The notes beneath the pieces are model-generated. The model was given only the letters and a program-made list of their open reading frames with translations, did not search any database and was not told the DNA's origin. A program made the position numbers and the translations under genes. Positions 6,526 through 7,174 of a DNA stretch of 7,174 bases are shown here, one piece after another; position 1 is the first letter of the stretch, and the number at the start of each line of letters is the position of its first letter. Source of the stretch: Clostridiales bacterium UBA1774 (lineage in GTDB: Bacteria > Bacillota > Clostridia > Oscillospirales > Oscillospiraceae); assembly GCA_002314635.1 (NCBI GenBank), contig DCGQ01000028.1, positions 1 to 7,174 on the forward strand, given 5' to 3'.

Positions 6526-7041
6526 ATGAATGATAACTATTATATGGATGACCTGATCAATTCTCTGGAGAAGGACATCGTGATGGAGCGGTATTTTCCT
6601 TTGATTCCATACAAAGAAGAATTGACCAATATTATGAATAAAGCTGGTGCAGTCCGAAAAGATCAGATCTCTGATGCGGTAATAGAAGATATCCGTATGA
6701 TGCTGGGTGATGATATTTCGCGTCTTTTTGCCCGGTTCATCCATATCTACGATTTCAACAAGTCAAAACTCCGTGAAATCAAAGGCTGCTTGGGAACGAA
6801 AGACTACGATTCTCTTTCTGCCCTGCTGAGGCTCCCGGGAGTGCGATGTCTGCGTGCAGAGCTGTACTTTGGCAGCGGTGTAACCCTTGAAGTACTTGCC
6901 GAAAAGTCAACCGAGGATATTCGAAACATGGTAGGTGACTATATCAAACGCGAAAACCGTTCGGAAATCATTCCCCAGCCAAAAGAAGTGAACTGTCACA
7001 GAGCAGTTGCGAAAATGATCCTGCACACGGATCAGCGTTAG
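6526..7041 (+). CDS. Hypothetical protein with helix-hairpin-helix-like segment
   Basis: A 171-aa, largely helical, soluble protein that I do not recognise. The N-terminal half (1-85) is rich in Asp/Glu/Lys and has alternating hydrophobic residues suggesting several helices. Residues about 98-132 (LLRLPGV then LRAELYFGSGVTLEVLAEKS) look like the LPG-V-x-x-hydrophobic-A-x-x-L-x-x-x-G-V-T-x-x-x-L-A pattern of helix-hairpin-helix domains of the DUF4332 / Cdd1 type, which often bind DNA or form part of nucleic-acid enzymes. No catalytic motif is visible. The ribosome site upstream of ATG 6526 is weak (GATGGA), so it probably relies on translation from the gene ending 31 bases before. The phrase CAGATTTTTG just upstream also occurs before the first small gene (5845-5854), hinting at a copied leader. 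The last codon is one base from the next small reading frame. Confidence 0.6.
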   Translation: MNDNYYMDDLINSLEKDIVMERYFPLIPYKEELTNIMNKAGAVRKDQISDAVIEDIRMMLGDDISRLFARFIHIYDFNKSKLREIKGCLGTKDYDSLSALLRLPGVRCLRAELYFGSGVTLEVLAEKSTEDIRNMVGDYIKRENRSEIIPQPKEVNCHRAVAKMILHTDQR

Positions 7042-7042
7042 C

Positions 7043-7174
7043 ATGAGATATTTGAAAACGAAGAAAAAGCTTGAGCTGTTTGCCGAATGCAAAGCAATCA
7101 CCTGCAAACAATATCAGAGAAACCTTCTGAATCTGTCGGAAAAGATGGGAATGGGGCTGTATAAAAAGTCCCCA
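7043..7174 (+). pseudogene. SHOCT-like small protein (copy 2), interrupted by or running into the right repeat
   Basis: An ATG at 7043 opens a frame that runs off the window end (44 codons seen). Residues 1-37 (ending LSEKMGM) align without gaps to residues 17-53 of the protein at 5871, with 20 identities; the first 16 residues of that copy are missing. The last stretch before the break is almost identical in DNA (20 of 21 bases, 6009-6029 vs 7133-7153). From 7154 the frame reads GLYKKSP, which is encoded entirely by the right terminal repeat and has no match in copy 1 (ISRFG). It starts one base after the preceding stop, with no clear ribosome site. I read it as a truncated duplicate whose 3' end was replaced by the repeat. 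It might still be translated into the flank. Confidence 0.6.
7150..7174. repeat. Right terminal inverted repeat (25 bp)
   Basis: The exact reverse complement of bases 1-25, ending GTCCCCA. It overlaps the last part of the small reading frame that starts at 7043 and encodes its GLYKKSP tail. The homology of that frame to its paralog ends at 7153, four bases inside the repeat (shared AATG), which is where an insertion or recombination junction would be expected. Confidence 0.85.

Noticed and set aside
1..7174. tRNA, rRNA, CRISPR array or replication origin.
   Set aside because: No cloverleaf, regularly spaced repeats, or DnaA-box/iteron clusters were seen on either strand by eye.

Overview
The window looks like a stretch of chromosome from an anaerobic gut Firmicute, most likely of the Oscillospirales/Clostridia type. 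This is inferred from strong GGAGG ribosome binding sites, extended -10 promoters, a bacterial serpin lipoprotein, and small SHOCT-like genes of a kind I associate with gut clostridia. It cannot be proven without a search. All supportable genes lie on the + strand. The first and last 25 bases are perfect inverted repeats of each other (1-25 and 7150-7174), so the window has the outline of a 7.2 kb element. No transposase or recombinase is encoded inside.

Region 1 (26-4234) is a tight three-gene operon for a molybdenum hydroxylase of the xanthine dehydrogenase / aldehyde oxidoreductase superfamily. The order is [2Fe-2S] subunit (138-794), molybdopterin-binding subunit (794-3217) and FAD subunit (3214-4194). 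Stops and starts overlap (TGATG, ATGA), and a 15-bp stem-loop follows. Three features are unusual. The iron-sulfur subunit carries an N-terminal C2H2 zinc-finger-like segment. The molybdenum subunit has histidine where the family has its catalytic glutamate, and several other cofactor motifs have changed. The FAD subunit has a Cys-rich loop like the one that holds an extra [4Fe-4S] cluster in 4-hydroxybenzoyl-CoA reductase and PaoB. No maturation genes (XdhC/PaoD-like, MocA-like) are present, so these would have to lie elsewhere.

Region 2 (4321-5559) is a serpin with a lipoprotein-type signal and an inhibitory-type reactive-centre hinge. It is probably an anchored inhibitor of host or neighbouring-microbe serine proteases. 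A terminator-like hairpin lies downstream at 5650-5687, inside a 311-base gap that also holds two other hairpins and a promoter.

Region 3 (5811-7174) is visibly more A/T-rich. A promoter drives a 58-aa SHOCT-like small protein (5871-6047), then a cytoplasmic NlpC/P60-like papain-fold protein (6066-6494), a 171-aa protein with a helix-hairpin-helix-like segment (6526-7041), and a second diverged copy of the small gene (7043 to the window end). The recognisable part of that second copy stops exactly where the right terminal repeat begins. The unit (small gene, putative enzyme, unknown, small gene) looks like an acquired cassette. Its function is not known to me.
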